Shown here in pieces: positions 46,479 to 54,741 of a stretch of 64,000 nucleotides of DNA. The notes beneath the pieces are model-generated. The model did not search any database. It was given only the letters and a program-made list of their open reading frames with translations, and was not told where the DNA came from. This stretch comes from Hungatella sp. UBA3048 (GTDB lineage: Bacteria > Bacillota > Clostridia > Lachnospirales > Lachnospiraceae). The stretch is taken from positions 1 through 64,000 of the forward strand of contig DFCS01000024.1 in the NCBI GenBank assembly GCA_002367105.1, in the 5' to 3' direction. Both the position numbers and the translations under genes were made by a program. Every line of letters starts with the position of its first letter. Position 1 is the stretch's first letter.

Positions 46479-47740
46479 ATGGAATCACTGGAACAGTTAA
46501 AAATCCAGATAAAGGCTGCCGTGGACAAGGAAAAAGAGGAGATATTAAAGCTTTCCCGGGAGATACACAGCAATCCTGAGCTGGGCTATGAGGAACTTCA
46601 CGCCGTAAAATATATGACCGGCCTGTTGAGAAAACATAATTATCCTGTGAAGGAATATTATGGAAATATTTCTACGGCTTTTCGTGCAGATGCAGCGGGA
46701 GCAGGAAAGAAAAAAGGGCCTGTGGTGGCGGTCCTGGCAGAGTATGATGCTTTAAACGGTATCGGCCATGGATGCGGCCACAATGTAATTGCTTCCTGTG
46801 CCATGGGTGCATTTTTGGGCCTGTCTTCTGTTATGGAGAAGCTGGAGGGTAGTGCGTGTATAATCGGGACACCGGCAGAAGAAGGAGGCGCAGGGAAGGT
46901 AAAGCTGCTGGAAAACGGTGCCTTTGATGATGTGGACTTTGCGGTCATGATCCATCCTTCCGGGGCAGACGGGAACATTTCAGGAAGGGGAGGAAGAGCT
47001 GCCTGCAATGTGAAGGTGATCTTTCGGGGAAAGGGTGCCCATTCCTCTGCTCCCCAGAATGGAATCAATGCGCTGAATGCCGTTATAAACCTTTTCTGCC
47101 AGATTGATATGATGCGCTCTGTCTTGTCCAGGATAATGTCAACGGAATCATTACAAAGGGAGGAACCGCAGCAAATATCATTCCGGATGAAGCGGAGTGC
47201 CAGTTCTGTATCAGAGCCGCTACCATGAAGCGGATCAGGGAGCTGATTGCCCTTATAAAGTCCTGTGTGGCCAACGCGGAAAATCTTACAGGAGCCAGGG
47301 GATCAGTCCTGGAAGGAACCATCAGTGCGGAGCGTTATCCCAACCGTCCTATGTGCGAAAGCTTTAAACAGAATATGGAGAGCCTGGGAGTGTCTATGCA
47401 CTGGGCGGATCCTGGGAAGCTTTATGGCTCCTCCGATATAGGAAATGTATCCATTAAGCTTCCTGCCATACATGAGTATCTTTCTATTACCGATGATTCC
47501 AGAATTCAGGCCCATACGGTGGAATATGCCGGGGCCGCAAAGTCACAGAAGGCTGATGAGGTCTGTATCCTGGGAGCCAAGGGCCTGGCTATGACTGCAT
47601 GTGATATTCTGTATGACAAAGCATTCCAGGATGAAATCAGGGCTTTTCACAGGCACCAGGTCCCGGATTTCTATTTTGATTCAGCGGACAAAAATAAACA
47701 AGGAGGATTTCATCATGTATCAGGTTTCAGAATCAAGTAA
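46479..47740 (+). pseudogene. M20-type amidohydrolase/peptidase broken by a frameshift
   Basis: The first part (to about 47125) reads as an M20/AbgB-like amidohydrolase with the metal-site region GHGCGHNVIASCAMGAF, an EEGGAGK motif and RGKGAHSSAPQNGINALNA. The frame then shifts and the protein continues in the -1 frame with DNVNGIITKGGTAANIIPDE and the C-terminal part to 47740. The shift is near 47125-47133 and no slippery heptamer is seen. Either the gene is inactive or the base is a sequencing error. It would hydrolyse N-acyl or peptide substrates in the cytoplasm. Confidence 0.88.
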
Positions 47741-48974
47741 AAAGCAGTTTGAAAAAATGCTTGGTCTTGCCGCGGTCAGGGAAGGACTTGAATTTATTGA
47801 AAGGGATCAGGAGCGGACGATTGCAGACCAGAAGAAGCTGGTGGTCATTGAGGCACCCACCTTTCATGAGGAAAAGCGGGCAGCTTTTGTAGCGGAAAGA
47901 TTTAAAGAGCTGGGGCTTTTGGAGGTTCATATTGACAGAGGAGGAAATGTGACCGGTGTGAGAAAGGGGAGCGGAAACGGCCCCAGGGTCCTGGTGGAGG
48001 GACATCTGGATACCGTATTCCCCTTTGGAACCGTATCAGGTGTTACCGAGAAGGACGGATATTTATATGCGCCGGGAATCGGTGATGACACCAGGGCCCT
48101 GGCCATGATTTTTGGCATTTTAAGGGCTCTTAATGAAACGGGGATCAGGACTGCCGGAGACTTGGTATTTACTGCGACCACAAGAGAAGAGGGAGCGGGA
48201 AGTCTGGGGGGCATGAAGGATTTTCTGGCAGATCATCAGGACATTGACATTTCTCTCAGTATTGATAATAATGATATGAGCATGCTCATATTTGAAGCTA
48301 CCTGCGGGGAAACCTGGGAGGTGGTATTTAAGGGGATAGGCGGACATGCCTTCGGTGCCTTTGGGAAGATGGCCCAGCCCATTCATGCTGCAGCCCGGGC
48401 GGTGGCAAAAATTGCGGAATTTACTGTCCCCGAGGATCCCAAGACCTCCTTCTGCGTTTCCAATTTCCACGGCGGGACCGATGCCGGGGTTCATGCCATT
48501 GCGCCTGCAGCATCCATCAAGTTTAATTTCCGCTCCAACTCCAGAGAAGAGCTGGAAAAACTGAAGGAAAAGATTTTTAAGGCCATAGCGGAAGGCGCTG
48601 AGGAAGAAAGCGACAAATGGCAGAAGGACCGGATCACCTGGGAAAAAAGACAGCTGGGAGAAGTGCCGGGAGGGTTCCAGTCTCCCAATCTTCCTCTGGT
48701 AGAGGCGGCTTATTTAGGACTGCGTTCCCTGGATATTGAGCCTGTGTTCGGCAGGGGAGGCTGTACCAATGCCAATGTAGCTATTTCTAGAAATATTCCC
48801 GCCCTTTGTATGGGAAGAGCCTTTGCGCCCGACCAGGAATCAAAGGAGATAAAGAATCACAGCATTAATGAAAGATTTCCGATAAAAGAGGCTTATAAGG
48901 CGGTACAGCAGGTGTTCATGGTCCTTTTAATGGCGGCAGGAATTCAGGGAGAATTTGATTCTGTTATGAAATAG
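47715..48974 (+). CDS. M20-family metallopeptidase
   Basis: The 419-residue protein has metal-ligand motifs VLVEGHLDTVFPFG (about 93-106), GIGDDTRALAMIFGIL and TTREEGAGSLGG, and the C-terminal GGCTNANV signature. The ATG at 47715 has AAGGAGG; a longer in-frame reading lies inside the upstream gene. It overlaps the pseudogene by 26 nt. It lacks a signal peptide and acts on small peptides in the cytoplasm. A related protein of similar length is encoded at 50310. Confidence 0.9.
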   Translation: MYQVSESSKKQFEKMLGLAAVREGLEFIERDQERTIADQKKLVVIEAPTFHEEKRAAFVAERFKELGLLEVHIDRGGNVTGVRKGSGNGPRVLVEGHLDTVFPFGTVSGVTEKDGYLYAPGIGDDTRALAMIFGILRALNETGIRTAGDLVFTATTREEGAGSLGGMKDFLADHQDIDISLSIDNNDMSMLIFEATCGETWEVVFKGIGGHAFGAFGKMAQPIHAAARAVAKIAEFTVPEDPKTSFCVSNFHGGTDAGVHAIAPAASIKFNFRSNSREELEKLKEKIFKAIAEGAEEESDKWQKDRITWEKRQLGEVPGGFQSPNLPLVEAAYLGLRSLDIEPVFGRGGCTNANVAISRNIPALCMGRAFAPDQESKEIKNHSINERFPIKEAYKAVQQVFMVLLMAAGIQGEFDSVMK

Positions 48975-48997
48975 GGGGAAAGAGGAGGAAATTTGGC

Positions 48998-50296
48998 TTG
49001 AGCGGGATGACATTTATTGCTACGGGAGATGCCTTCATTACCAGGCACATTCCGGAAGGCGGATATGAAGGATATGATGAGCTCTGCCGGTGCATCAGGC
49101 AGAATGATGTGAAATTCACCAATCTGGAAATGACCTTTCATGACCAGGAAGGAGCGCCTGCAGCAGTCAGCGGAGGCACCTGGGCAATGGCTGATCCGGA
49201 AATCCTGGACGATATAAAGAAGATGGGCTTTAATATTTTTAACACGGCCAACAACCATTCCTGTGACTACAGCCATGGAGGCGTGCTGGCTACTGTCCGA
49301 CATTTAAAGGAGAGGGGAATGGTATTTTCCGGGACCGGAAAGAATCTTCAGGATGCCTCCAGGCCCTGCTATCTGGAGACACAGAAGGGGAGAGTGGCAT
49401 TAATAAGCGTCTGCTCAACCTTTGATTTATCTGCAATGGCAGGAGGGCAAAGCGGAGATTTGCCCGGAAGACCGGGACTGAATCCCCTTCGTTTTACCAC
49501 CAGATACCATGTGGATAAGCCCCATTATGATATGGTAAAGGAACTGGCTGAGATTACAAAGATAAATGCCTCCAGAGAAAATTCCGTGAAAAACGGATAT
49601 GCCAGTCCCTTTGAACCGGGGATTATGCCTCTGGGAAAAAGTCTTTTTGTTTTAGATGAGAGCTGCTGGGTGGAAAGCATTCCCGAGGAGGGGGATGCAA
49701 GACGTATTACCAATGAGATAAAGGAGGCGGTCAAACAGGCCGATGTGGTGCTGGTAAGCCTTCATGCCCACGAATCGGACCTGGGTGAGACCAGTATTCC
49801 CGCCCGGTTTATTGAGACCTTTTCAAGAGCCTGTATTGATGCGGGAGCCAATGTTGTGATCGGTCACGGGCCCCATGAGGTAAGAGGAATAGAACTCTAT
49901 CATAAAGGAGTGATTTTCTACAGCCTTGGAAACTTTATTTTTGAGACTGAGACTGTAGGGCTTCAGCCCTATGATGCCTATGTAAATAAAAAGATGGCCG
50001 CAGACACCAGGGTGGGAGCCTATATGGATGCCAGAAGCAAAAACGGCACAGCCGGCTATGGCGTTCTGCCCGAAATATGGAATTCCGTAATGGCTGCCTG
50101 GACCATGGAGGATGGAGCCATCACCCAGGTCAGGCTATACCCTGTGGAGCTTTTCATGGATCAGAAAAGGACGAAAAAGGGTGTTCCCCGCATGGCAGCC
50201 GACGGGAAGATTCTGGAACATTTAAACGGGCTGAGCAAGCCCTATCACACCCGGGTCCGTATAGAAAACGGAGTTGGAATAATTGATCTGATATAA
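48998..50296 (+). CDS. CapA-family (PGA_cap) metallophosphoesterase-like protein
   Basis: The 432-residue protein resembles the CapA/PgsA family: TFIATGDAFITRHI, VKFTNLEMTFHD, FNTANNHSCDYSHGG, SLHAHESD, VVIGHGPHEVRGIELYHKG and YSLGNFIF. These metal-binding motifs define the calcineurin-like fold. No signal peptide or membrane anchor is present, unlike CapA of polyglutamate operons. It uses TTG at 48998 after AGAGGAGG. Flanked by peptidase genes, it probably takes part in peptide or gamma-glutamyl compound metabolism rather than capsule formation; this is inference. Confidence 0.88.
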   Translation: MSGMTFIATGDAFITRHIPEGGYEGYDELCRCIRQNDVKFTNLEMTFHDQEGAPAAVSGGTWAMADPEILDDIKKMGFNIFNTANNHSCDYSHGGVLATVRHLKERGMVFSGTGKNLQDASRPCYLETQKGRVALISVCSTFDLSAMAGGQSGDLPGRPGLNPLRFTTRYHVDKPHYDMVKELAEITKINASRENSVKNGYASPFEPGIMPLGKSLFVLDESCWVESIPEEGDARRITNEIKEAVKQADVVLVSLHAHESDLGETSIPARFIETFSRACIDAGANVVIGHGPHEVRGIELYHKGVIFYSLGNFIFETETVGLQPYDAYVNKKMAADTRVGAYMDARSKNGTAGYGVLPEIWNSVMAAWTMEDGAITQVRLYPVELFMDQKRTKKGVPRMAADGKILEHLNGLSKPYHTRVRIENGVGIIDLI

Positions 50297-50309
50297 GGAG
50301 GACTGAATA

Positions 50310-51434
50310 ATGATACCCCAGGAAGTAAAGCAGTATATTAAGGAACATGAGGAGGAGGCCTATGAGCTGTTAAAAACCCTTGCGCAGATACCTTCCCCCT
50401 CCAATCATGAGGAAAAGAGAATGGAATTTTGCAAAAAATGGCTGGAGAATGCAGGTGCCAGGGACGTTTATACCGATGAAGCACTGAATGTGGTCTATCC
50501 CTATTGTGTGACCAAGGACAATCCGGTGGTGGTGATCATGGCCCATATAGATGTGGTATTTCCAGATACGGAGCCCCTGCCTTTTAAGGAAGAGGGGGGC
50601 AGGCTGTACTGTCCTGGAATCGGAGATGATACTGCAAATCTGGTAAATATTCTGCTGACAGCCAGATATCTGACACAGAATCGTATTCTCCCCAAAGAGG
50701 TGGGGCTGGTGTTTGTCTGCAATTCAGGAGAAGAGGGACTTGGTAACTTAAAGGGGAGCAGGAAGATATGTGAAACCTATAAGGGAAGGATCAGGGAATT
50801 TTACAGCCTGGACGGCGGCTTGGGAGGAGTTGTAAACAGGGCAGTGGGCTCCAGCCGGTTCAAGGTGACCGTGAAGACAGAAGGCGGCCATTCCTACGGC
50901 AGCTTCGGCAATGCAAACGCCATCCATAAACTGTCAGAGCTGATCCGGGAGATATACCAGATCCAGGTGCCTTCAGAAGGAAAAACTACATATAATGTGG
51001 GAACCATTGAAGGAGGAACCTCTGTCAATACTATTGCCCAGGAAGCCAGCATGCTCTGCGAATACCGCTCAGACAGACTGGAGTCCTTAAAGTATATGGA
51101 AGAGAAGTTTAATGAGATTTTTCAGAAGGAAGGCGTTACAGTGGAAGTGATCGGAGTAAGGCCCTGCGAGAAGCTTAATGAAGAGGAAAGTGCCAGAAGA
51201 GAAGAGCTTATCTGCAGGGCGGAGGAGCTGCTTTACCGGGTGACTGGTAAAAGGCCGGAGAGGCGTTCCAGCTCCACAGACTGCAACACCCCTCTGTCCA
51301 TGGGAATTCCCAGTGTCTGTTATGGAGCCTATTTCGGCAAGGGAGCACATACAAGGGAGGAATACGTGGAAAAGGATTCTCTTACCATGGGCTATGAGGT
51401 GGCTTTTGAAACAGTGCTGAACTATTGCTCATAA
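50310..51434 (+). CDS. M20-family metallopeptidase (PepT-like)
   Basis: The 374-residue protein has the M20 motifs IMAHIDVVFPDTEP (about 72-85), PGIGDDTANLVNIL and NSGEEGLGNLKG, a dimerisation region with GGHSYGSFGNANAIHKL and a C-terminal STDCNTPLSMGIPSVCYG motif. It starts 13 nt after the CapA-like gene with AAGGAGG. It is related to the protein at 47715, so two similar peptidases serve the same uptake operon. Confidence 0.9.
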   Translation: MIPQEVKQYIKEHEEEAYELLKTLAQIPSPSNHEEKRMEFCKKWLENAGARDVYTDEALNVVYPYCVTKDNPVVVIMAHIDVVFPDTEPLPFKEEGGRLYCPGIGDDTANLVNILLTARYLTQNRILPKEVGLVFVCNSGEEGLGNLKGSRKICETYKGRIREFYSLDGGLGGVVNRAVGSSRFKVTVKTEGGHSYGSFGNANAIHKLSELIREIYQIQVPSEGKTTYNVGTIEGGTSVNTIAQEASMLCEYRSDRLESLKYMEEKFNEIFQKEGVTVEVIGVRPCEKLNEEESARREELICRAEELLYRVTGKRPERRSSSTDCNTPLSMGIPSVCYGAYFGKGAHTREEYVEKDSLTMGYEVAFETVLNYCS

Positions 51435-51438
51435 GCAA

Positions 51439-51489
51439 AAAACCTTTTCATGTCCTTTTCGCTGCCGACATGGAAGGGTTTACTTTTTA
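51439..51489 (+). terminator. Terminator at the end of the peptide operon
   Basis: AAACC/GGGTTT and TCATGTC/GACATGGA arms form a long stem followed by ACTTTTT. It closes the peptide-utilisation operon. Confidence 0.78.
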
Positions 51490-51548
51490 CAACCGTTATC
51501 CCTAATCCACCCAATACCCTTCATGGACCTTATCCGTCTATTCTTCAA

Positions 51549-51625
51549 CTGCAGGAAACGGGCCAATAACTACAATTCCGGATCAGGATGGAGCGCTGCA
51601 GTACCTGGGATTGACAAATCAGTAA
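51549..51625 (+). pseudogene. Scrap of an endolysin C-terminus
   Basis: Codons PITTIPDQDGALQYLGLTNQ followed by TAA match the last residues of the prophage endolysin (PVILTPGQDGALQYPGLAE). No upstream gene body remains. It indicates that a second lysis region once lay here. Confidence 0.78.
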
Positions 51626-51630
51626 ATTAA

Positions 51631-51663
51631 AAAGGCGGGTATCCTCACGGAACCGCCTTTTTA
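51631..51663 (+). terminator. GGCGGGTATCC-type hairpin, copy 3
   Basis: AAAGGCGG pairs with CCGCCTTT around GTATCCTCACGGAA, followed by TT. It is related to the hairpins at 35183, 37245 and 52049 and works here as a terminator of the endolysin remnant. Confidence 0.7.
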
Positions 51664-51721
51664 CATTGAAATGCAACAAATAGATTAGTTAAATATAATT
51701 TGACTTGGTTTATGCTCTTCT

Positions 51722-51937
51722 CTATTTTATAGATTTAGCTTCTGCATCAGTCAATATATCTACATATGCTTTCCTCAATTCTTCCTCCGCAGAGCAATTT
51801 TGCATATAATACCAGTCTCTAACTTTCTTTGTGATTTCTTCATCGCTTCCTTCTGCCTTAAAAGGGTATACTGCAATTAATTTATTAGTTTCTTTGTTTC
51901 TTAATCCAATTGTTGATGCGCTTTCAAATTTTCCCAT
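51722..51937 (-). CDS. Small protein of unknown function
   Basis: A 71-residue soluble protein with a clear minus-strand leader (AGGAAAGGA). It has KETNKLIAVYPFKAEGSDEE followed by a helix (EEELRKAYVDILTDAEAKSI). It lies between two hairpins of the same family and next to the endolysin scrap, like the cargo gene arrangement at the right end of the prophage. Family unknown. Confidence 0.62.
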   Translation of the reverse strand: MGKFESASTIGLRNKETNKLIAVYPFKAEGSDEEITKKVRDWYYMQNCSAEEELRKAYVDILTDAEAKSIK

Positions 51938-52048
51938 TTTGTTTTTCCTTTCCTACAGTAATCTAGTAATAAGTTTGCTTTTTCTTTGTTTAAGATATTA
52001 TAAATCACATGGTTTTAGATGTCAAAGGCAAATACATAACTTAAATTT

Positions 52049-52078
52049 AGGCGGGTATCCGAAATTTCGGTCCAGCCT
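52049..52078 (+). repeat. GGCGGGTATCCG-type hairpin, copy 4
   Basis: AGGC/GCCT and TCCGAAA/TTTCGG arms. The core GCGGGTATCCG...CGGTCC is shared with the other copies. It lies between two small genes. Confidence 0.68.
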
Positions 52079-52149
52079 TATAAAGTACTTTGAAATCTGC
52101 CTCTATCATGTTATGATAGTTGCGTGGAGTGGTATTAAAGGACAACCAC

Positions 52150-52392
52150 ATGGACAGTAATATTCTAAAAGCAATCAATATAATTCATTACGATGGTATG
52201 TCAATTAATCTTAATAAAGTGTGTATGTCTTACACGAATTTCAATCCCGGACAAATTTTAGAAGCAGTAATATATGAGGATATGATAGTAAAAACACAAG
52301 CATTACCAGATAAAATGTTGGGAAAGGATTTTTATCTTTTCCTTTTAATAAAGGGATTAAGCCATTTTTTCAAGAGGCGATTACCCAGGTGA
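52150..52392 (+). CDS. Small protein of unknown function
   Basis: An 80-residue reading from the ATG at 52150 (AAAGGA upstream). The N-terminus is mixed (NILKAINIIHYDGMSINLNK) and the C-terminus is hydrophobic and basic (FYLFLLIKGLSHFFKRRLPR), possibly membrane-attached. Weak coding evidence: no recognised family and a moderate leader. It is downstream of hairpin copy 4 and upstream of tRNA-Arg. Confidence 0.5.
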   Translation: MDSNILKAINIIHYDGMSINLNKVCMSYTNFNPGQILEAVIYEDMIVKTQALPDKMLGKDFYLFLLIKGLSHFFKRRLPR

Positions 52393-52478
52393 TTACGAAT
52401 GGTAAAATATGCATTAAAAGGCAATTCATCACTTTACAAATTTAGCAAATTGGTGTATATTAACCATGTACCATGTAT

Positions 52479-52552
52479 GCGCTGGTAGCTCAGCTGGATA
52501 GAGCGTCTGGCTACGGACCAGAAGGCCGCGAGTTCGAATCTTGTCCGGCGCA
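52479..52552 (+). tRNA. tRNA-Arg (ACG), second gene
   Basis: Acceptor GCGCTGG pairs with CCGGCGC, the anticodon is ACG, the T-loop is TTCGAAT and the discriminator is A. Its anticodon-loop segment (CTACGGACCA) and T-arm (GAGTTCGAATCTT) match the prophage core partly, so it is a possible secondary attachment site. Confidence 0.97.
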
Positions 52553-52555
52553 TGA

Positions 52556-52596
52556 GAAGAACAGTTTTATTATATTGCGAAAACTGTTCTTTTTTC
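52556..52596 (+). terminator. Terminator of the second tRNA-Arg
   Basis: AAGAACAGTTTT pairs with AAAACTGTTCTT and is followed by TTTTC. Confidence 0.85.
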
Positions 52597-52647
52597 ATAT
52601 TTGTTTTTGCGGATAGTGCGGAAGTCTGTTTTTATACAAATTATCGC

Positions 52648-52752
52648 TTGATTTTTTTCCGGAATTTATTATACTAAACTTAAGGCTTTGAGGCAGATAG
52701 AATCAGGTGCGATGAGGTAGCTGTAGACAGTAGGTGCAGTGCCTCTTTTTTT
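52648..52752 (+). promoter_or_regulatory. Promoter and short terminated leader upstream of the hydrolase gene
   Basis: TTGATT and TATACT are 16 bp apart (52648-52675). The transcript would begin near 52683 and run into GAGGCA/TGCCTC (52690-52745) followed by seven T residues, 45 nt before the next gene. This looks like a leader attenuator. It contains AGGTGCG, as the lysine riboswitch does, but is far too short to be one. The ligand is unknown. Confidence 0.58.
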
Positions 52753-52797
52753 ATATCAGGCTGTCTAATCAGGCCGGCAGGGAGTTTATTTATAGGT

Positions 52798-53598
52798 ATG
52801 AAAGATGAAATAATAAAGAAGCTGGAACGGATTCCTGGAAAAATCAGTTTTTTATATGAGGATTTGAAGACAGGAAACGGATTTGCATATCACGAACAAG
52901 AGCCCATGATGGCGGCAAGCGTCATCAAGCTGTTTGTTATGGCGGCTGCCTTTGAAAAGAGTAAAAAGGGAACCTTCCAGATGGATGAACTGTTTGCTGT
53001 GAAAAGGGAAGACCGGGTTCCTTCCTGCGGCGCTCTTACTTACCTTCATGAAGGAATTTTAGTAACAGGATTGGATCTGGTCACATTAATGATCATTTTC
53101 AGTGATAATACGGCCACCAATATACTGATCGATATTCTTGGAATAGAGGAAATCAACGAAACGATCCGGGAGCTTGGATTCAGGCATACACTTCTTCAGA
53201 GAAAAATGTATGATGTAGAAAGGTCAAGCCGTGGGATCCAGAACTACATAACTGCATATGAAACGGGCAGGCTTTTAAAAATGATGTATGAGGGGACTCT
53301 TATAGACAGACAGTCCAGTGAAGCAATGATTTCCATTCTTAAAAATCAGCAGCTTTGCAGTAAGATTCCCTTTTATCTGCAGGCCCTTGCAGAGAGTCCG
53401 GAAATTGCCCACAAGACAGGGGAAGATACGGGGATCACTCATGATGTGGGGATTGTTTATGGAAAAGAACCATTTTTGGTCTGCTTTTGCGGAAATGAGA
53501 CGGATACCCCTGCTTTTGAAAGGGCCATGTCTGAAGTTTCCCTGGAATTATATAAGCAAGTCTATCATGAGAATCAGGAAATTGGGGGAAAGCAATGA
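52798..53598 (+). CDS. Cytoplasmic serine hydrolase, class A beta-lactamase-like
   Basis: The 266-residue protein has the class A motifs SVIK (41-44), SDN (about 102) and KTG (about 206). No signal peptide or lipobox is present and the start is the first ATG after the leader, so it is expected in the cytoplasm, unlike drug-degrading beta-lactamases. Its stop overlaps the start of the epimerase gene (ATGA). Together with the downstream epimerase, transporter and NlpC/P60 gene this points to trimming of imported muropeptides, for example removal of terminal D-Ala. A second paralogue lies at 62018. Confidence 0.88.
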   Translation: MKDEIIKKLERIPGKISFLYEDLKTGNGFAYHEQEPMMAASVIKLFVMAAAFEKSKKGTFQMDELFAVKREDRVPSCGALTYLHEGILVTGLDLVTLMIIFSDNTATNILIDILGIEEINETIRELGFRHTLLQRKMYDVERSSRGIQNYITAYETGRLLKMMYEGTLIDRQSSEAMISILKNQQLCSKIPFYLQALAESPEIAHKTGEDTGITHDVGIVYGKEPFLVCFCGNETDTPAFERAMSEVSLELYKQVYHENQEIGGKQ

Positions 53599-54680
53599 AG
53601 ATTGTAAAAATAGAAACGGCAAAGGTCAATATTCCTCTTGTGACACCATTTAAAACAGCGTTAAGAACGGTTGACAGCGTCAATGATATTGTGGTGAGGA
53701 TCACAACGGATGACGGTCAGACTGGGTTTGGTGAGGCGCCTCCTACGGCAGTGATTACCGGGGATACCCATGGCTCCATCCTTTCCGCTATTGAGGAATT
53801 CATGGCTCCGGCCATTATTGGAATGGAGATTGAAAACCTGGATGGGATCATGAAAAAGCTTCATGGCTGCATATTGAAGAACAGTTCTGCAAAGGCTGCG
53901 GTGGATATGGCTGTTTATGACCTTTTTGCAAAGTCCTGTAGGAAACCTTTATATAAGATTCTGGGAGGCTCACGTAGGGAGATCGAGACGGATCTGACCA
54001 TCAGCGTCAATGGCGTGGAAGAGATGGTGGCTGACAGCTTAAAGGCGGTTTCGCAGGGCTTTCGTATCCTGAAAATCAAAGTGGGAAAAGAGAGCAAAAT
54101 GGATGTGGAGCGGATTCATGCCATTCGTCAGGCGGTAGGGCCGGATATCAAGCTTCGCATTGATGCAAATCAGGGGTGGTCTGCCAAGGAAGCAGTAAAG
54201 ATCATCCGGACGCTGGAAGATATGGGAATCGTTTTAGATCTGGTGGAGCAGCCGGTAAATGCTCATGACTTTGAGGGAATGAAGTTTGTGACCAGCCAGG
54301 TGTATACCCCCATCCTGGCGGATGAAAGCGTTTTTTCACCTGAGGATGCCATAAGGATTATCAGGGAGCGGGCAGCGGATCTTATTAATATCAAGCTTAT
54401 GAAGACCGGGGGGATCCATGAGGCTTTAAAAATCTGTGCCATAGCGGAAAGCTTTGGGATGGAGTGCATGATCGGGTGTATGCTGGAGAGTAAGATTGCA
54501 GTGAGCGCGGCAGCTCACCTAGCGGCCGGGAGGGGGATCATAACCCGGGCGGATTTAGATGGACCGTCTCTTTGCAGGGAAGATCCATACATAGGAGGGC
54601 CTATTTATGACGGGCCTAGGATTGTTATGAATGAGGACCCTGGAATGGGAATCAGCAGGGTGGAAGCATTTTGTGACTGA
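53595..54680 (+). CDS. ykfB: L-Ala-D/L-Glu epimerase (dipeptide epimerase, YkfB-like)
   Basis: The 361-residue enolase-superfamily protein has the capping domain and the barrel with KIKVG (second Lys of KxK about 163), DANQGWS (about 190), a metal-binding DE in LADESVFS (about 243) and KLMKTGG (about 268). These are the signature residues of dipeptide epimerases that convert L-Ala-D-Glu from murein to L-Ala-L-Glu. Its start overlaps the hydrolase stop. In B. subtilis the homologous gene sits with ykfC and a transporter gene; the same neighbours are seen here. Confidence 0.9.
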   Translation: MKIVKIETAKVNIPLVTPFKTALRTVDSVNDIVVRITTDDGQTGFGEAPPTAVITGDTHGSILSAIEEFMAPAIIGMEIENLDGIMKKLHGCILKNSSAKAAVDMAVYDLFAKSCRKPLYKILGGSRREIETDLTISVNGVEEMVADSLKAVSQGFRILKIKVGKESKMDVERIHAIRQAVGPDIKLRIDANQGWSAKEAVKIIRTLEDMGIVLDLVEQPVNAHDFEGMKFVTSQVYTPILADESVFSPEDAIRIIRERAADLINIKLMKTGGIHEALKICAIAESFGMECMIGCMLESKIAVSAAAHLAAGRGIITRADLDGPSLCREDPYIGGPIYDGPRIVMNEDPGMGISRVEAFCD

Positions 54681-54741
54681 TGTAGGAAAAAGATACTAAT
54701 CCCGTTTGGGTTAGAAATATTAGGAAAATGGAGGAGAAATT

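Noticed and set aside
52479..52552. Second tRNA-Arg as attR of the prophage or of an older element
   Set aside because: Only short anticodon-loop and T-arm segments match the 53-bp core, and the tRNA body differs, so it is an independent gene.
52690..52752. Lysine riboswitch upstream of the serine hydrolase gene
   Set aside because: Only AGGTGCG and a terminator resemble the class; the region is about 60 nt, far shorter than the required five-helix fold.
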